Origin: Rhodovulum visakhapatnamense
GTDB lineage: Bacteria; Pseudomonadota; Alphaproteobacteria; Rhodobacterales; Rhodobacteraceae
Assembly: GCF_004365965.1 (NCBI RefSeq)
Contig: NZ_SOEB01000011.1
Location: 62,001-126,000 of the forward strand
Length of the DNA stretch: 64,000 nt
Reading direction: 5' to 3'
Of the stretch, positions 1 through 10,387 are shown piece after piece. A model generated the notes under the pieces. That model searched no databases and was not told where the DNA came from. It worked only from the letters and a program-made list of their open reading frames with translations. Position numbers and translations under genes: made by a program. How positions within the stretch are numbered: position 1 is the stretch's first letter; every line of letters begins with the position of its first letter.

Positions 1-70
1 TCTCTTCCTGTCCTGCCGGTTTGGCGATAGCACTTGGTTAACGAATGCAGGACGCAAGGAGGCAAACGCG

Positions 71-1555
<1,485 letters not shown>

Positions 1556-1557
1556 GC

Positions 1558-2685
1558 GTGGCGGGTTTCGACTTCGCCGCGCCGGGGCGCATCGTTTTCG
1601 GCCGGGGCCGGGCGGCCGAGGCGGTGCCCGCGCTTCTGGGCTGGGGGCGGCGCATCCTTCTGGTGCGCGGCGGGTCGGTGGCCTTTGCCGACCGGCTCGC
1701 GGCCGATCTGGCCGGGGCGGGCGCCACGGTCTGCCAGATCCGCGGCCGGGGCGAACCCGATCTGCCGGGGCTTGAGGCGGCGCTGGCCGAGGCGCGGGCC
1801 TTCGCGCCCGAGGCGGTGGTGGCCATCGGCGGCGGTGCGGTGATCGATCTGGGCAAGGCGCTGGCGGCGCTGGTGCCCTCGGACCGGCCGGTGCTCGACC
1901 ATCTCGAGGTGGTGGGCGCGGGCCTGCCGCTGCCGCGCGCGCCCTTGCCCTTGGCGGCCCTGCCCAGCACGGCGGGCACCGGGTCCGAGGCCACGCGCAA
2001 CGCGGTGATCGGGGTGCCCGGGGCGGGTCGCAAGGTCAGCCTGCGCGATATCCGCATGCTGCCCCGTCTGGCGCTGGTCGATCCGGCCCTGACCGACGGC
2101 TGCCCGCGTGCGGTGACGCTGGCCTCGGGGCTCGATGCCATCGTGCAGGTGATCGAGCCCTATCTGTCCTGCCGCGCGACGCCCCTGACCGATGCGCTGT
2201 GCGCCGCGGCGATCCCCGAGGGGCTGGCGGCGCTGCCGCGGCTGATGACGGCCGAGGACCCGGCGGCGCGGGACGCGATGGCGCGGGTCAGCCTCACCGG
2301 CGGGCTGGCGCTGGCCAATGCCGGGCTTGGCGCGGTGCACGGGCTTGCGGGCGTGATCGGCGGGCGGACCGGGGCGGCCCATGGCGCGATCTGCGGCCGC
2401 TTGCTGGTGCCGGTTTTGCGCGCCAACCGCGCGGCGCTGGCCGGGGCCGGGGGCGATCCCGCCCGGATCGAACGGGTCCTGGACTGGATCGGCGCGGCCT
2501 TCGGCGGGCAGGGCGCGGAGGCGCTGGACCGGTTCGGGGACTGGATCGCGGCCTCGGGCCTGCCGCCCTTGCCAGAGATGGACCGCGCGGCGGTGGCGGC
2601 CGAGGCGCTGGGCTCGTCCTCGATGAAGGGCAATCCGGTGCCACTTTCGGCGGCGACGCTGGCCGCGGTGTTGGCCGAGGCCTGA
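1558..2685 (+). CDS. Iron-containing alcohol dehydrogenase family protein
   Basis: Group III (Fe-type) alcohol dehydrogenase-like oxidoreductase of 375 residues; substrate unknown. The N-terminal dinucleotide-binding half has 'VVAIGGGAVIDLGKALAAL' (about 82-100) and the family motif 'LPSTAGTGSEATRNAVI' (about 136-152). The metal region reads 'GLDAIVQVIEPY' (about 190-201), followed by 'VHGLAG' and 'AHGAICGRLLVPV'. In the classical family (FucO) the first segment supplies Asp and His ligands as DAxxH. Here the His is Gln, while the two later His are kept. The start is a GTG 3 bases after the glpK stop. Position behind glpK suggests a role in glycerol or related C3 metabolism, but that is inference. 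Confidence 0.82.
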   Translation: MAGFDFAAPGRIVFGRGRAAEAVPALLGWGRRILLVRGGSVAFADRLAADLAGAGATVCQIRGRGEPDLPGLEAALAEARAFAPEAVVAIGGGAVIDLGKALAALVPSDRPVLDHLEVVGAGLPLPRAPLPLAALPSTAGTGSEATRNAVIGVPGAGRKVSLRDIRMLPRLALVDPALTDGCPRAVTLASGLDAIVQVIEPYLSCRATPLTDALCAAAIPEGLAALPRLMTAEDPAARDAMARVSLTGGLALANAGLGAVHGLAGVIGGRTGAAHGAICGRLLVPVLRANRAALAGAGGDPARIERVLDWIGAAFGGQGAEALDRFGDWIAASGLPPLPEMDRAAVAAEALGSSSMKGNPVPLSAATLAAVLAEA

Positions 2686-2688
2686 GCG

Positions 2689-2815
2689 GGTCCGGGGCGG
2701 CCGGGGCAAGCCGGTCTGTTCGGGCCGGTCTGTTCGGTCCGGTCGGGTCTGGCCGATTGGTCCGGGGCGACTGGTGCGGGGCGGTCGGGTCTAGCCGGTC
2801 CGCCAATCTGTCGCC
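2689..2815. repeat. Degenerate GGTC/CCGGTC-rich simple repeat
   Basis: The gap between the dehydrogenase gene and the convergent c-di-GMP gene is filled with irregular short copies of 'ccggtctgttcgg', 'ggtccggtcggg' and similar G/C/T words. Both strands keep long open frames here only because of the biased composition. No protein motif, stem with a T-tract, or promoter was recognised. It may act as the boundary between two convergent transcripts. Confidence 0.5.
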
Positions 2816-2878
2816 CGGGCAGTCTTGCGAACAGGACGTCCGGCGAACGGCACGTCCGGTGATCAGGCGGTCGGCCGG

Positions 2879-5800
2879 TCAGGCGGTCTGGCGCGTCTGA
2901 TCCAGCGCGTAGGTCACCAGATCGGCCTCGCTCAGCGGGCGGGCGAACAGATAGCCCTGCAGCACGTTGCAGCCGATGCCGCGCAGGATGTCGGCATGGG
3001 CCTGGGTCTCGACGCCCTCGGCCACGGTGCCGATGCCCAGCGTTTCGGCGATCTCGACAATGGCGCGCACGAGGTTGCGGGCCTGCGGGTCGCGCGCGGC
3101 GGGCGAGACGATGCGCCGGTCGATCTTCAGCGCCGAGGGGCGGATCTGCATCACCCCGATGATCGAGGCATGGCCCGAGCCGAAATCGTCGATCTCGATA
3201 TCGATCCCGGCCTCGCGGATCTTTTCGAGATGGAAGCGGAAGGCGTCGCTTTCCTCCTCGACCAGAATCGATTCCAGCAATTCGAAGGTCACCCGCGTGT
3301 CGGTGGCGGCGATGTCGAGCGCGCCCGAGACCAGATCGGGGTCATGCATCCGCCCGGAACTGACGTTGAAGCTGATCTTGGGAACCCTGAGCCCCTGCGC
3401 CTGCCAGCGATCGAGCGCGCCGCGTGCCTTCTGCATCATGATGCGGTCGATCTCGGGCACGATCCTGAGCTGTTCGGCCACATGCATGAAGGCGTCGGGC
3501 GCCAGCAGACCCTTGTGGGGATGGCGCCAGCGCAAGAGCGTCTCGACGCCCACCAGACGCCCGTCCTCGGCCGACACCTGGGGCTGGAAGAAGGGCACGA
3601 ACTCGTCGTGCTCGAGCCCCTCCTGGATCTCGGCCGCAAGGCGCCGGTCGTTCAGGATCGACTGGTGCAGGTCGGAGGTGAAGAATTCCATCCGGTTCCG
3701 GCCCGCCTCCTTGGCGCGGTACAGCGCGGCATCGGCGAACAGCGACAGCTCGGCCCCGGTCTCGCGCAGATCCTCGGTATGGGCGATGCCGAAGCTCGCG
3801 CCGAAGCGGCAATGCCGCCCGCCATACATCAGCGGTGCGGCCAGCCGCGCCTGGATGCGTTCGACCGCCTCGCGCGCCTGGGCCGGCGTGACCCCGGCCC
3901 CGAGCAGGATCGAAAACTCGTCGCCGCCGATCCGCGCGGCGAAATCCGCGGGCCGCAGCGCGTAGCGCAGGACCTCGGCCACCCGGATCAGCACCTGGTC
4001 GCCTGCCTCGTGGCCCAGGGTGTCGTTGACATATTTGAAATGATCCAGATCCATGCGGATCAGCACCCCGTCGCGCGGGCCCCGGCCTTCGGCGGCGCCG
4101 CGCAGGCGGGCCGCCAGCTGCTGGTCGTAGGCGCGGCGGTTGGGCAGGCCGGTCAGCCCGTCATGCATCGCCTGATGCTCGTTCTCGCGGCGCATCCTGT
4201 CGGCCAGCAGATGCGCCGATTTCAGTTCGTTCTCGCGCTGCACGTCGCGGGTCACGTCCAGCAGCAGGCCGGTGAAGCAGACCGACCCGTCGGGCTCGCG
4301 CCGGGGCGTGGCCGAGCCCGACAGCCAGCGCTGGCCGTGCCGGACCGTCCGGATCCGGAACCGCCGACGCCAGGCGGTCAGCCGCCGGGCGCTTTCGTGG
4401 ATGCTGGCGATGAAGGCCGGGCGATCCTCGGGGTCGATCTGCTCGAAGGCCATCGCCCGGGCATGGCCGGCCCGGGTCACCGGCGTATCGACCAGCTCGT
4501 CGAACTGGCCGCTGGTATACAGGAACTCGCTGCGCCCGTCGGGCAGCAGGCGGTATTCGAAGATCCCGCCGGGGGTGTTGTCGGCGATCGAGCGCAGCCG
4601 CTCATGGGCGTCGCGCACGGCCCGGGCGGCATCGGCGGCGCGGGTCGCGGCCTCCATGTTGTCGGTCACGTCCATCAGGTTGCCGAACCAGCTTTCGGTG
4701 CCGTCGGGCGCCTGGAAGCGCACCGCCGAGACCAGGATCCAGCGCATGCCGTGCCGGGGATGCAGCAGCCGGAACCGGTCTTCGAACCGGCTTTTGTCGC
4801 CATCGGCATCGTCGGCGCGGCGGCGTTCGCGGATGCGGTCGCGATCCTCGGGGTGGATGCGGGCATAGATGCACTCGCCATCGGCAGAGATCTCTGTCCG
4901 GGTCACGCCCATCAGCTCGGGCAGGCGGGCGCTGAAGTAGGGAAACCGGATCCGCCCGTCCGGCCCCTGCCGCCGCTCGTAAAGCGCGCCGGGCAGGTTG
5001 TCGGCGAGGGTCTGCAACAGCGCCCCGGCCTGGCGCGCGCTGGCGGCGGCCTCGGCCAGCATGCGCTCGCGCTCCTTGGTCTCGTCGATCAGGATCATCG
5101 CGCCCGCGATCAGATCGGCCAGCCCGCGGGCCGAGCGGTCGATCTTGCGCGCCACCGACCGGTACCAGTGATAGCTGCCGTCGCCATGGCGCTTGCGGTG
5201 ATCGTGGACCAGCGTGTCGGTCCGCCCGGCCAGCATGTCGTCGAAGGCCGCCACGGCGCCCGGGCGGTCCGCGGGATGGACCAGCGCGTGCCAGTTCTCG
5301 ACGGTCGAGGCAAAGGCCCAGGGCGCGTAGTTCAGCAGACGGTAGGTTTCGGCCGGGGCCCAGCCGGTCTGTTCGGCCGGGCAGACCGCCCAATGGCCGA
5401 TCCCGCCCGAGCAGGCCGAGGTGCGCAGCATTTCCTCGCGCTCCCAGGCGGCATTGCGCGAGGCCTCGGCCTCGGCCAGCGCCTCGGCCAGACGCTGTTC
5501 GTTCCGTTTGCGCGCGGTGATGTCCTTGAGGCTGCCGCAGATCACCGGCGGGCGGCCCGGGCCTGCGGTGCGCACCGGGCGGGCGCTCGATTCGCACCAG
5601 ATCCACGAGCCGTCGCGGTGGCGGACCCGGAAATCGGCATGATAGCTTTCGCGCCGCCCGGCGATCAGGTCGTCGATCCCGGCGATGGCGGCGGCGCGGT
5701 CCTCGGGATGCACGAGGCTCAGAAAGCTGTCCTGCGCGTCGGCAAGATCGCTGCGTTCGAGACCGAGGATGCGGTAGAAATGGTCGCTGCGGGTTTCGAG

Positions 5801-6727
5801 CCGCGTCTGGGGGTCCAGCATCCAGGGGCCGATGCCGCCGCTTTCGGTCGCGGCCCGGTGCAGCGCCACGGTGCGTTGCAGCATCCCACGGGCGGATTCG
5901 GCCTCGGACAGCGCCTCGGCCAGGTCGGCCGCCGCAGCCTTGTGCGCGGTGATGTCGATCAGGCTGCCGCAGATCATGGCGGGCACGGCCGGATCCTCGG
6001 CCCGGTAGCTCTGGGCGGTGACCTCGACCCATTTCCACGAATTGTCGCGGCAGCGCAGCCGGTAGCGCAGGCGGATCTGCGGCACCTCGGCGGCCACCAG
6101 GCGGTCGAAGGCCGCCACCGCCGCATCGAGATCGGCGGGATGGATGCGGGCGCGCACCCAGGCCGAGTCGAGCGCGACCGCGCCGGGGTCGAAGCCGAGC
6201 ATCCGGTAATAGGGGTCGGTGGCCCACATCCGGCGCCGTTCCAGATCGAAATAGAACTGACCCACTCCGGCGGTTTCGGCGGCGATCTGAAGGACGCGGG
6301 CGTGATGGTCGGGGGGGATGCCCTCGCCGGTCGCCGGGCGCGGTGGCGGCGTGTCGGCCAGCGCGGGCCGGTCCGGGGCGGCGGCTTCGAGAATGATCGC
6401 CTCGATCCCGCCGGTGGCGTCGGGGACCGGGCGCAGGCAACAGTCGAAGACCCGTTCGGTTCCGTCGGCCGCCCGGAACCCCAAGCGCGCCCGCAGCCGT
6501 TCGGTGCCGGGCCGCTGCAGCGCCGCGCAGGCTTCGGTCAGGCGGGGCGCGTCCTGCGCGCAGACCAGCCCGTCGGCCCGGACCGGGGCAAGCGGGCGGT
6601 GCGGCTGGCCGAGGGCCAGCGCCATCGCCGGGTTGCCAGCCAGGACCCGCCCGTCCGGTGCGATCAGGAGCGCGGGGGCTGCGGCGTTTCCAAACAACCG
6701 GTGAAACGAGTTACGCGTCGAATCCAT
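2879..6727 (-). CDS. Multi-PAS GGDEF-EAL c-di-GMP signalling protein
   Basis: A 1282-residue cytoplasmic sensor with no membrane segment. Its N-terminal 840 residues hold about six PAS/PAC-like units; recurring PAC signatures such as 'GSLIDITAHKAAA', 'GSLKDITARKRNE' and 'GNLMDVTDNMEAA' mark their ends. A GGDEF domain follows (about 850-1010, 'ARIGGDEFSILL' near 934), with the catalytic signature intact. The EAL domain is C-terminal (about 1025-1275). Its signature is 'ETL' rather than EAL, but 'FNVSSGRM', 'IEIDDFGSG', 'LKIDRRIV' and 'AEGVET' are all present, so phosphodiesterase activity is plausible. The ATG at 6727 was chosen because the PAS homology starts soon after it; the frame runs open 45 codons further upstream. 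Signal and output are unknown. Confidence 0.9.
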   Translation of the reverse strand: MDSTRNSFHRLFGNAAAPALLIAPDGRVLAGNPAMALALGQPHRPLAPVRADGLVCAQDAPRLTEACAALQRPGTERLRARLGFRAADGTERVFDCCLRPVPDATGGIEAIILEAAAPDRPALADTPPPRPATGEGIPPDHHARVLQIAAETAGVGQFYFDLERRRMWATDPYYRMLGFDPGAVALDSAWVRARIHPADLDAAVAAFDRLVAAEVPQIRLRYRLRCRDNSWKWVEVTAQSYRAEDPAVPAMICGSLIDITAHKAAAADLAEALSEAESARGMLQRTVALHRAATESGGIGPWMLDPQTRLETRSDHFYRILGLERSDLADAQDSFLSLVHPEDRAAAIAGIDDLIAGRRESYHADFRVRHRDGSWIWCESSARPVRTAGPGRPPVICGSLKDITARKRNEQRLAEALAEAEASRNAAWEREEMLRTSACSGGIGHWAVCPAEQTGWAPAETYRLLNYAPWAFASTVENWHALVHPADRPGAVAAFDDMLAGRTDTLVHDHRKRHGDGSYHWYRSVARKIDRSARGLADLIAGAMILIDETKERERMLAEAAASARQAGALLQTLADNLPGALYERRQGPDGRIRFPYFSARLPELMGVTRTEISADGECIYARIHPEDRDRIRERRRADDADGDKSRFEDRFRLLHPRHGMRWILVSAVRFQAPDGTESWFGNLMDVTDNMEAATRAADAARAVRDAHERLRSIADNTPGGIFEYRLLPDGRSEFLYTSGQFDELVDTPVTRAGHARAMAFEQIDPEDRPAFIASIHESARRLTAWRRRFRIRTVRHGQRWLSGSATPRREPDGSVCFTGLLLDVTRDVQRENELKSAHLLADRMRRENEHQAMHDGLTGLPNRRAYDQQLAARLRGAAEGRGPRDGVLIRMDLDHFKYVNDTLGHEAGDQVLIRVAEVLRYALRPADFAARIGGDEFSILLGAGVTPAQAREAVERIQARLAAPLMYGGRHCRFGASFGIAHTEDLRETGAELSLFADAALYRAKEAGRNRMEFFTSDLHQSILNDRRLAAEIQEGLEHDEFVPFFQPQVSAEDGRLVGVETLLRWRHPHKGLLAPDAFMHVAEQLRIVPEIDRIMMQKARGALDRWQAQGLRVPKISFNVSSGRMHDPDLVSGALDIAATDTRVTFELLESILVEEESDAFRFHLEKIREAGIDIEIDDFGSGHASIIGVMQIRPSALKIDRRIVSPAARDPQARNLVRAIVEIAETLGIGTVAEGVETQAHADILRGIGCNVLQGYLFARPLSEADLVTYALDQTRQTA

Positions 6728-6880
6728 ACGCCGTTCCGGAACCTGGGCATGGGGTGCCCTCGGATACGGTCTACGAAGCGAACCCCTAACAAGATCCTTA
6801 ACGGCTCTGGTTCGGTCGCATTCGAAACGTTTTTCGGGCCGGTTCGGGGCGGTGTGCCACACTTCGCGCCGCGCGTGGCG

Positions 6881-6927
6881 CCCCCCCCGATCATGCGCAG
6901 GTCCGCTTGGGCGCCGAGGGGGGGGGG
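6881..6927. repeat. C8 ... G10 homopolymer inverted repeat
   Basis: A run of eight C (6881-6888) and a run of ten G (6918-6927) flank a 29-base spacer in the gap upstream of the c-di-GMP gene. They could pair as an all-GC stem. On the minus strand a T5 lies just before the C-run, and the small membrane-protein gene ends 11 bases away. Long GC homopolymers are prone to slippage, so the length may vary between cells or assemblies. Confidence 0.5.
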
Positions 6928-6937
6928 AGAAAAAGCC

Positions 6938-7120
6938 TCAGCCCGCGACCGGGGCCGGGGGCTCGTCCGAAATCCACAGGCGGGCTGCCGCCGCCAACAC
7001 CGCGATGGTTCCGGTCAGCGAGAGGGTCGCGAGGGCCACCAGCCAGGACTGCGTCAGCAGAAGGGCCAGTCCCGCGCAGGCATACCCGACGGCCATTCCG
7101 ACAAAGACCAGACCCAGCAT
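6938..7120 (-). CDS. Small two-helix membrane protein
   Basis: A 60-residue hypothetical protein starting 'MLGLVFVGMAVGY'. It has two hydrophobic stretches (about 2-23 and 27-48) and a short polar C-terminus rich in Pro. The ATG at 7120 has an AGGGGAAAGGG ribosome-binding region about 7 bases upstream, better than the alternative ATG 33 bases further out. It lies 100 bases downstream of urtE on the same strand, so it could be read with the urea-transporter operon, but no functional link can be shown. No family recognised. Confidence 0.55.
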   Translation of the reverse strand: MLGLVFVGMAVGYACAGLALLLTQSWLVALATLSLTGTIAVLAAAARLWISDEPPAPVAG

Positions 7121-7220
7121 GCCCGTTTCCCTTTCCCCTGCGGCGATTGTCACAGAAAAGGTGGGACTCGGGGCGAAAATAGGGCGGGGTCGGGGCGTTT
7201 TCGGTGCGGGGCCGCCGGTC

Positions 7221-7916
7221 TCAGACCGAGACGGCGCGGATCAGGCGGTCCTTTTCCAACTCGGCCTTGGGGCCCGACAGCGTGACCGCGCCGCGCTCCA
7301 TCACGTAGAAGCGGTCGGCAAGGCCATAGGCGAATTCGAAATACTGCTCGACCAGCACGATGGCCATCCGGCCCTGGTCGCGCAGGTATTCGATCACCCG
7401 GCCGATCTGCTGGATGATGTTGGGCTGGATGCCCTCGGTCGGTTCGTCCAGCAACAGAAGCTTGGGCTTGGTGATCATCGCCCGGGCGATGGCCAGTTGC
7501 TGTTGCTGGCCGCCCGACAGATCGCCGCCGCGCCGGTGCGCCATGTCCCCGAGCACCGGGAAGAGTTCATAGATCTCGTCCGGCACGACGCGGTCGGGGC
7601 GGGGCAGGCAGGCGAACCCGGTTTCCAGATTCTCGCGCACGGTCAGCAGCGGGAAGATCATCCGCCCCTGCGGCACGTAGCCCACGCCGCGATGGGCCAT
7701 GCCCTGGGCCGTAACCCGGCCGACGGCGGCGCCGTCCAGCTCGATCCGGCCGCCCGAGCGCGGATGGGTGCCCGAAATGGCCTTCAGCAGGCTGGTCTTG
7801 CCCACGCCATTGGTGCCCATGACGCAGGTCACCTCGCCCGCGCGGGCCTCGATATCGACCCCGTGCAGGATCTGCGAGCCGCCGTAATGCAGCGTCAGGC
7901 CGGTTGTTTTCAGCAT
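7221..7916 (-). CDS. urtE: Urea ABC transporter ATP-binding protein UrtE
   Basis: One of two ATPases of the high-affinity urea importer UrtABCDE, a LivF-type 231-residue protein. Walker A is 'GTNGVGKTSLLK' (about 33-44), the signature 'LSGGQQQQLAIARAM' sits near 136-150 and Walker B 'LLLLDEPTEGIQPN' near 157-170. The 'GIQPN' after Walker B is typical of UrtE rather than general LivF. It starts 3 bases after the urtD stop and is the last recognised gene of the minus-strand urt operon. It works with UrtD on the cytoplasmic face of the UrtBC permease, feeding urea to the urease encoded on the other strand. Confidence 0.95.
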   Translation of the reverse strand: MLKTTGLTLHYGGSQILHGVDIEARAGEVTCVMGTNGVGKTSLLKAISGTHPRSGGRIELDGAAVGRVTAQGMAHRGVGYVPQGRMIFPLLTVRENLETGFACLPRPDRVVPDEIYELFPVLGDMAHRRGGDLSGGQQQQLAIARAMITKPKLLLLDEPTEGIQPNIIQQIGRVIEYLRDQGRMAIVLVEQYFEFAYGLADRFYVMERGAVTLSGPKAELEKDRLIRAVSV

Positions 7917-7919
7917 CGC

Positions 7920-8660
7920 TCAGCGCCCCAGATAGACATCGATCACCTGCTGGTTCTTGGTGACATGGTCGAGACTGCCCTCGGCCAGGACCGACCCCTC
8001 ATGCAGCACCGTCACCTTGCAGTCGAGCCGCCGCACGAAGTCCATGTCATGTTCGACGACCACCACGGCGCGGGTCTTCGCGGCCTCTTTCAGAAGGTCG
8101 GTGGTATGCTCGCGCTCTGCCAGGGTCATCCCGGCGGCGGGCTCGTCGACCAGCAGCAGCCGCGGCTCCTGCGCCAGCAGCATGCCGATTTCCAGCCATT
8201 GCTTCTGGCCGTGGCTCAGTTCGCCCGACTTGCGGTGAAGCTGGTCGCCAAGGCCGATTTCGTCGGCCAGCTCGGCCACCCGGGCGCGGTCCTCGGCGCT
8301 CTGGCGATAGGCCAGCACCTTCCAGGGCGCGCGGTCCTTCCGCAGCGCCATCAGCAGGTTGTCGAAGACCGACTGGTCCTCGAACACGGTCGGGCGCTGG
8401 AATTTGCGGCCCACGCCCGCGCGGGCGATCTGGCTTTCGCTCATCTTCAGAAGCGAGACCGAGCGTTCGCCCCAGAGCACCCGGCCGCTGTCGGGGCGGG
8501 TCTTGCCGGTGACGATGTCCATGAAGGTGGTCTTGCCGGCACCATTGGGGCCGATGATGGCGCGCAGCTCGGCATGACCGATCTCGAACGAGAGGTTGTT
8601 GATGGCGCGGAACCCGTCGAAACTGACCGAGACGCCCGAGACCTCGAGAAGGGCGGTCAT
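7920..8660 (-). CDS. urtD: Urea ABC transporter ATP-binding protein UrtD
   Basis: Second ATPase of the urea importer, LivG-type, 246 residues from the ATG at 8660. Walker A is 'GPNGAGKTTFMD' (about 38-49), the signature 'LSHGQKQWLEIGMLL' (about 149-163) is the usual UrtD variant, and Walker B reads 'LLLVDEPAAGM'. The C-terminal 'KVTVLHEGSVLAEGSLD' is typical of LivG/UrtD. The frame runs open further upstream into urtC, but the ATG at 8660 overlaps the urtC stop by 4 bases and begins with the conserved 'LLEVSGVSVSFDGF', so that start is preferred. Confidence 0.95.
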   Translation of the reverse strand: MTALLEVSGVSVSFDGFRAINNLSFEIGHAELRAIIGPNGAGKTTFMDIVTGKTRPDSGRVLWGERSVSLLKMSESQIARAGVGRKFQRPTVFEDQSVFDNLLMALRKDRAPWKVLAYRQSAEDRARVAELADEIGLGDQLHRKSGELSHGQKQWLEIGMLLAQEPRLLLVDEPAAGMTLAEREHTTDLLKEAAKTRAVVVVEHDMDFVRRLDCKVTVLHEGSVLAEGSLDHVTKNQQVIDVYLGR

Positions 8661-9889
8661 TGCTCGGCCTCCTTCTCGCGGAACGACCCGGTATCGGGGC
8701 CAAGATCGGCGCCATGGCGCGCGGGCGCGCGGCGGCCCGAGACCAGATCGAAAAGCCCGCCGATGCCCTTCGGTGCGAACAGCGTGACCAGAACGAAGCC
8801 GAGGCCCAGCAGCACCTGCCACCAGTCGACCCATTTGATCGTGTAGATCCCCAGCGGCAGGTCGGGCACCTGCCCGCCGGTGAACCAGGTCGACAGAAGC
8901 GACACGACGCCCGCGCCGATCACGGCCCCGTAAAGCCGCCCGCGCCCGCCGATGGCGACCCAGACCGCCAGGTAGATCGAGGCGATGGGCGCCATTTCGG
9001 CGGGGTTGATGATGCCCGCCTGCGGATAGTACAGCGCGCCCGCGATGCCCGCGATCACCGCCGTCAGGGTGAAGACGAACAGCTTGTAGGACTCGACCGA
9101 ATAGCCAAGGAACCGCACCCGGGCCTCGTCGTCGCGGATGCCCCGGATCACCGAGCCGAACTTGCCCGAGACGACGAAGGCCGCGATCACGTAGCCCAGC
9201 GCCAGTGCGGCGGCCGACCCCCAGAAGAACCAGATCGACAGCAGCGATTGCGGCACATCCGCCGCACCGGGGATGTTCTGCAGCCCCGAGAGGCCGTTAT
9301 TGCCGCGCAGCCCGCTGTCGTTCTGGAACAGATACAGCGACAGCGCCAGCGTCATCGCCTGGGTCAGGATCGACAGATAGACGCCTGTCACGCGGCTTCG
9401 GAAGGCGAGCCAGCCGAAGACCAGCGCCAGCAGACCCGGCACCAGCACCACAAGGGCCAGTTGCAGCGGCAGCGAATGGGCGAAGGCCCAGATCGCCGGG
9501 AAGTCGGACCCGCCGACCACGCCGAAGATCTGGGTGCCGATGGCGTCGCGGATTTCCTGCGGCGTGGGCGGGATTTCGGCCTGGGCCAGCGAGGCGGCGA
9601 CGATGGTTTCGGTCCGGGCATACATCAGCCACATGCCGATCATGTAGCCGCCAAGGCCGAAGAAGGCGAAATGGCCAAGCGACAGGATGCCGGTATAGCC
9701 CCAGACCAGATCCATCGCGATGGCGATCAGGCACAGGCACAGCGTCTTGCCCAGCGTCTTGACGAAGCTGGTCGAGATCAGGCCCATGCCGACGCCCTCG
9801 CCAAGGACCGTGACGGCGGCCACGAACGCCGCAAGCAGCCCGAGGAAGATCAGCACCGAGGGATTTCGGGCGAAGAGGCTGTCTTTCAT
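8657..9889 (-). CDS. urtC: Urea ABC transporter permease UrtC
   Basis: LivM-type inner-membrane permease of the urea importer, 410 residues with about 8-10 hydrophobic segments. It carries 'DLVWGYTGILSLGHFAFFGLGGYMIGMWL' near residues 60-88 and the EAA-like loop 'VIRGIRDDEARVRFLGY' near 243-259. The C-terminus 'VLVTLFAPKGIGGLFD' is typical for the family. It overlaps urtD by 4 bases and the upstream GNAT gene by 4 bases, so all are translated as one coupled unit. Confidence 0.95.
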   Translation of the reverse strand: MKDSLFARNPSVLIFLGLLAAFVAAVTVLGEGVGMGLISTSFVKTLGKTLCLCLIAIAMDLVWGYTGILSLGHFAFFGLGGYMIGMWLMYARTETIVAASLAQAEIPPTPQEIRDAIGTQIFGVVGGSDFPAIWAFAHSLPLQLALVVLVPGLLALVFGWLAFRSRVTGVYLSILTQAMTLALSLYLFQNDSGLRGNNGLSGLQNIPGAADVPQSLLSIWFFWGSAAALALGYVIAAFVVSGKFGSVIRGIRDDEARVRFLGYSVESYKLFVFTLTAVIAGIAGALYYPQAGIINPAEMAPIASIYLAVWVAIGGRGRLYGAVIGAGVVSLLSTWFTGGQVPDLPLGIYTIKWVDWWQVLLGLGFVLVTLFAPKGIGGLFDLVSGRRAPARHGADLGPDTGSFREKEAEQ

Positions 9890-10383
9890 GCGCGTGCCTC
9901 CATCGGGGTGACGGATTTCGGGGCGAGGGACTTGGTGTAATAGGCGCTGTGCGGGTCGAGCCGGTAGGCGCCGAACGGGCCGCAGGGATGGAAGCCCTGC
10001 CGTTCGTAAAGCGCGCGGGCCGCCGCGAAGGGCGCGGTCGCGCCGGTTTCCAGCCAGAGCGAGAGATAGCCCCGGGCCCGGGCCTCGGTCTGGATCGCGG
10101 CCAGCAGCGCCGCGCCGACCCCTTGCCCGCGGTGGGCGGCGGCGGTGTGCATCGACTTGATCTCGCCCGCTTCGGGCGAGAGCGCCTTCAGCGCGCCGAT
10201 GCCTGCAAGCTCGGGGCCGTCCCAGGCGGCCCAGACCGTGACCTCGGGGACGTCGAGCCCCTCGAGGGGCAGGAAATGACAGCTTTCAGGCGGGCTCGTC
10301 GCCGCGCAGAACGCGGCATGGGTGGCCAGAAGGCCGCGGATCGCCGGGTCGCACAGGTCGGCCAGAGCGATGCGAAGGGCCAT
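9886..10383 (-). CDS. GNAT-family N-acetyltransferase within the urt operon
   Basis: A 165-residue single-domain acetyltransferase. The acetyl-CoA-binding block 'MHTAAAHRGQGVGAALLAAIQTEARARGY' (about 78-106) contains the R/Q-x-x-G-x-G/A motif as 'RGQGVG'. The following 'LWLETGATAPFAAARALYERQGFHPCGPFGAY' matches the family C-terminus. It resembles the PhnO/ElaA-like small-molecule or amino-acid acetyltransferase group; the substrate is unknown. Its stop overlaps the urtC start (ATGA) and it begins 4 bases after the urtB stop, so it is embedded in the urea-transporter operon. It is not a known part of UrtABCDE. Confidence 0.85.
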   Translation of the reverse strand: MALRIALADLCDPAIRGLLATHAAFCAATSPPESCHFLPLEGLDVPEVTVWAAWDGPELAGIGALKALSPEAGEIKSMHTAAAHRGQGVGAALLAAIQTEARARGYLSLWLETGATAPFAAARALYERQGFHPCGPFGAYRLDPHSAYYTKSLAPKSVTPMEARA

Positions 10384-10387
10384 GGTG

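Noticed and set aside
2825-7285. 1486-residue plus-strand ORF opposite the PAS-GGDEF-EAL gene
   Set aside because: It is the mirror of a well-supported minus-strand gene. Its composition is GC-driven (Arg/Gly/His/Pro-rich), with no domain recognised.
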